Assembly: GCA_900473745.1 (NCBI GenBank)
Contig: UCMW01000004.1
Coordinates: 248,001 to 312,000, forward strand
Reading direction: 5' to 3'
From: Hyphomicrobiales bacterium
GTDB lineage: Bacteria; Pseudomonadota; Alphaproteobacteria; Rhizobiales; Rhizobiaceae
Length of the DNA stretch: 64,000 nucleotides
Every line of letters starts with the position of its first letter. The first letter of the stretch is position 1. The position numbers were made by a program, and so were the translations under genes. Under the pieces are notes generated by a model. It searched no databases. It was not told the DNA's origin and saw only the letters and a list, made by a program, of their open reading frames with translations. Below, in pieces: positions 63,071 through 64,000 of this stretch.

Positions 63071-63738
63071 GGCAGGTTCGCTTCAAGAACATAGCCGATG
63101 CCCCGCAGCGTCGTAATCTGAACTGACCCCGACAGCTTCTTCCTCAGGCGATGCGCGATGACCTCGATTGCTTCGAGTTGGATATCGGCATCGTAGGAGA
63201 ACATCCGGTCCATGATCTTTTGCTTCGACATTGGTTCGCCTGCATGTTGGATCAGGACACGCAGCATGGAGTGCTCACGCGGAGTGAGTTCAAGCGGCGC
63301 GTCATCAAACGTGAACCGCTGCTCCGCTGGAGAGTAGGTCAGGCCGCCGCAGGAAAACGTGCCTGTATTTCGGCCATGCGATCGTCTGACAAGCGCCACC
63401 AGTCTCGCTTCAACTTCTTCGATCGCGAAGGGCTTTGCCAGGAAATCATCAGCGCCTTCGTGAAGGGTGCCTATCCGCTCAGTCAGCGTATCCCGCGCCG
63501 TCAGGATCAGGGTCGGCGTGTTGTCACCCCTATTTCTCATCGCAGCAAGCAGCGACCTCCCGTCAATCACGGGAAGTCCAAGGTCGAGGATCACTACGTC
63601 GAACTCTTCCGTACGCAAACGGTTGTCAGCCACGGCGCCGTCCTCAGCCCAGTCGATGATGAAGTCGTATCGCTGCTTGAGCGCCTTGATCATCCAACGA
63701 GCCAGCTCGGGATCGTCTTCCACGAACAGGATCTTCAA
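63067..63738 (-). CDS. tctD: OmpR-type response regulator TctD-like
   Basis: This 223-residue regulator has a receiver domain (phosphoacceptor D52 in VVILDLGLPVIDG) and a C-terminal winged HTH ending in LRGIGYVLEANLP. It is expected to activate tctCBA. It is the first gene of the tctDE-tctCBA run. The only upstream sequence in the window is 63739-63946. Confidence 0.94.
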   Translation of the reverse strand: MKILFVEDDPELARWMIKALKQRYDFIIDWAEDGAVADNRLRTEEFDVVILDLGLPVIDGRSLLAAMRNRGDNTPTLILTARDTLTERIGTLHEGADDFLAKPFAIEEVEARLVALVRRSHGRNTGTFSCGGLTYSPAEQRFTFDDAPLELTPREHSMLRVLIQHAGEPMSKQKIMDRMFSYDADIQLEAIEVIAHRLRKKLSGSVQITTLRGIGYVLEANLP

Positions 63739-63946
63739 TTAGTCCTCCCAAACAGGACACGTACGAACGGTTCACATACGCTTATGCGCTGGTCCTCGTT
63801 GTTATCTCTAGTCGAATTGTGGGCAGGAGGGGTAGGGCCGAACGAAGCAGATCACATACAGTATCTGGATGCGGGGTGACCTTCGACTCTGCTGAGTTCG
63901 CTTCTGGAGCACGCAAGCCGTCGGAGGCACGACTGCAATGCTCGCG
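63739..63946. promoter_or_regulatory. Region upstream of tctD, promoter expected
   Basis: This 208-bp gap upstream of tctD must contain the promoter of the tctDE transcript. No box is clear by eye. It ends at the start of repeat copy D. Confidence 0.35.
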
Positions 63947-64000
63947 TTGGGTCCCCGGCCGATTTCGCGAAGCTCGTTGAAGGACGACGGGTGGCCTGAA
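63947..64000 (+). repeat. Long dispersed repeat, copy D (runs off right edge)
   Basis: The segment starting at TTGGGTCCCCGGCCGATTTC, then GACGACGGGTGGCCTGAA, matches the head of copies A and C in the same orientation. The rest lies beyond the window. It would close module 3. Confidence 0.6.

Overview
The window looks like accessory sequence from an alphaproteobacterium of the Rhizobiales, probably Rhizobiaceae, on a megaplasmid, chromid or catabolic part of a chromosome. This is inference. It rests on the protein families (HWE and HisKA_2 sensor kinases, DUF6894, many sugar and solute ABC importers with LacI, AraC and LysR regulators, OpgC, a Tct transporter with TctDE) and on repeated matches to the alphaproteobacterial EcfG (general stress sigma) promoter. 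No rRNA, tRNA, ribosomal-protein or replication gene and no CRISPR array was seen. No intact transposase was found.

Layout. 1-4146: a MalFG-type sugar ABC importer (binding protein, two permeases, the last cut by the window edge) with a divergent AraC-type regulator. 4617-13245: two ribose-type ABC importers with two binding proteins, an extended SDR and a LacI regulator around an AT-rich palindrome. 13537-29145: a stress block with a hybrid histidine kinase, a PRC-barrel protein, a YciE/YciF ferritin-like protein, a large catalase, a single-domain response regulator, two HisKA_2/HWE kinases, small envelope or stress proteins, a PHB-depolymerase-like esterase, DUF6894 and HTH proteins and an AI-2E-type permease. 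Six sites here have the same spacing, GGAAC-N16-NNTT.

29146-34814: a damaged FAD/NAD(P) oxidoreductase gene flanked by short direct repeats, a DsrE/GST/AhpD-like redox operon with a divergent LysR gene, and a frameshifted SDR gene. 34825-37285: a five-gene run, three of its four junctions overlapping by 4 bp, encoding a heme-membrane/Rieske fusion, a Cys-rich membrane-anchored protein and three tiny membrane proteins. I cannot assign this to a described system. 37300-41314: a TPP enzyme, an OpgC-like membrane acyltransferase and a class III CoA-transferase in one operon. 41415-45137: a secreted esterase, a membrane protein, and an ECF sigma / short zinc anti-sigma / TTC38-like TPR operon.

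45514-64000: three self-contained metabolic modules, each between directly oriented copies of a divergent, non-coding repeat of about 310 bp. Module 1 is a LacI regulator, an ABC importer, a GDPD and an IMPase, which suggests uptake and dismantling of a phosphodiester or sugar phosphate. Module 2 is two LysR regulators, a secreted hydrolase and a peroxiredoxin-like protein. Module 3 is a complete tctDE-tctCBA system. The fourth copy runs off the right edge. Shorter pieces of the same repeat flank the broken FAD/NAD(P) gene at 29.3 and 30.9 kb.
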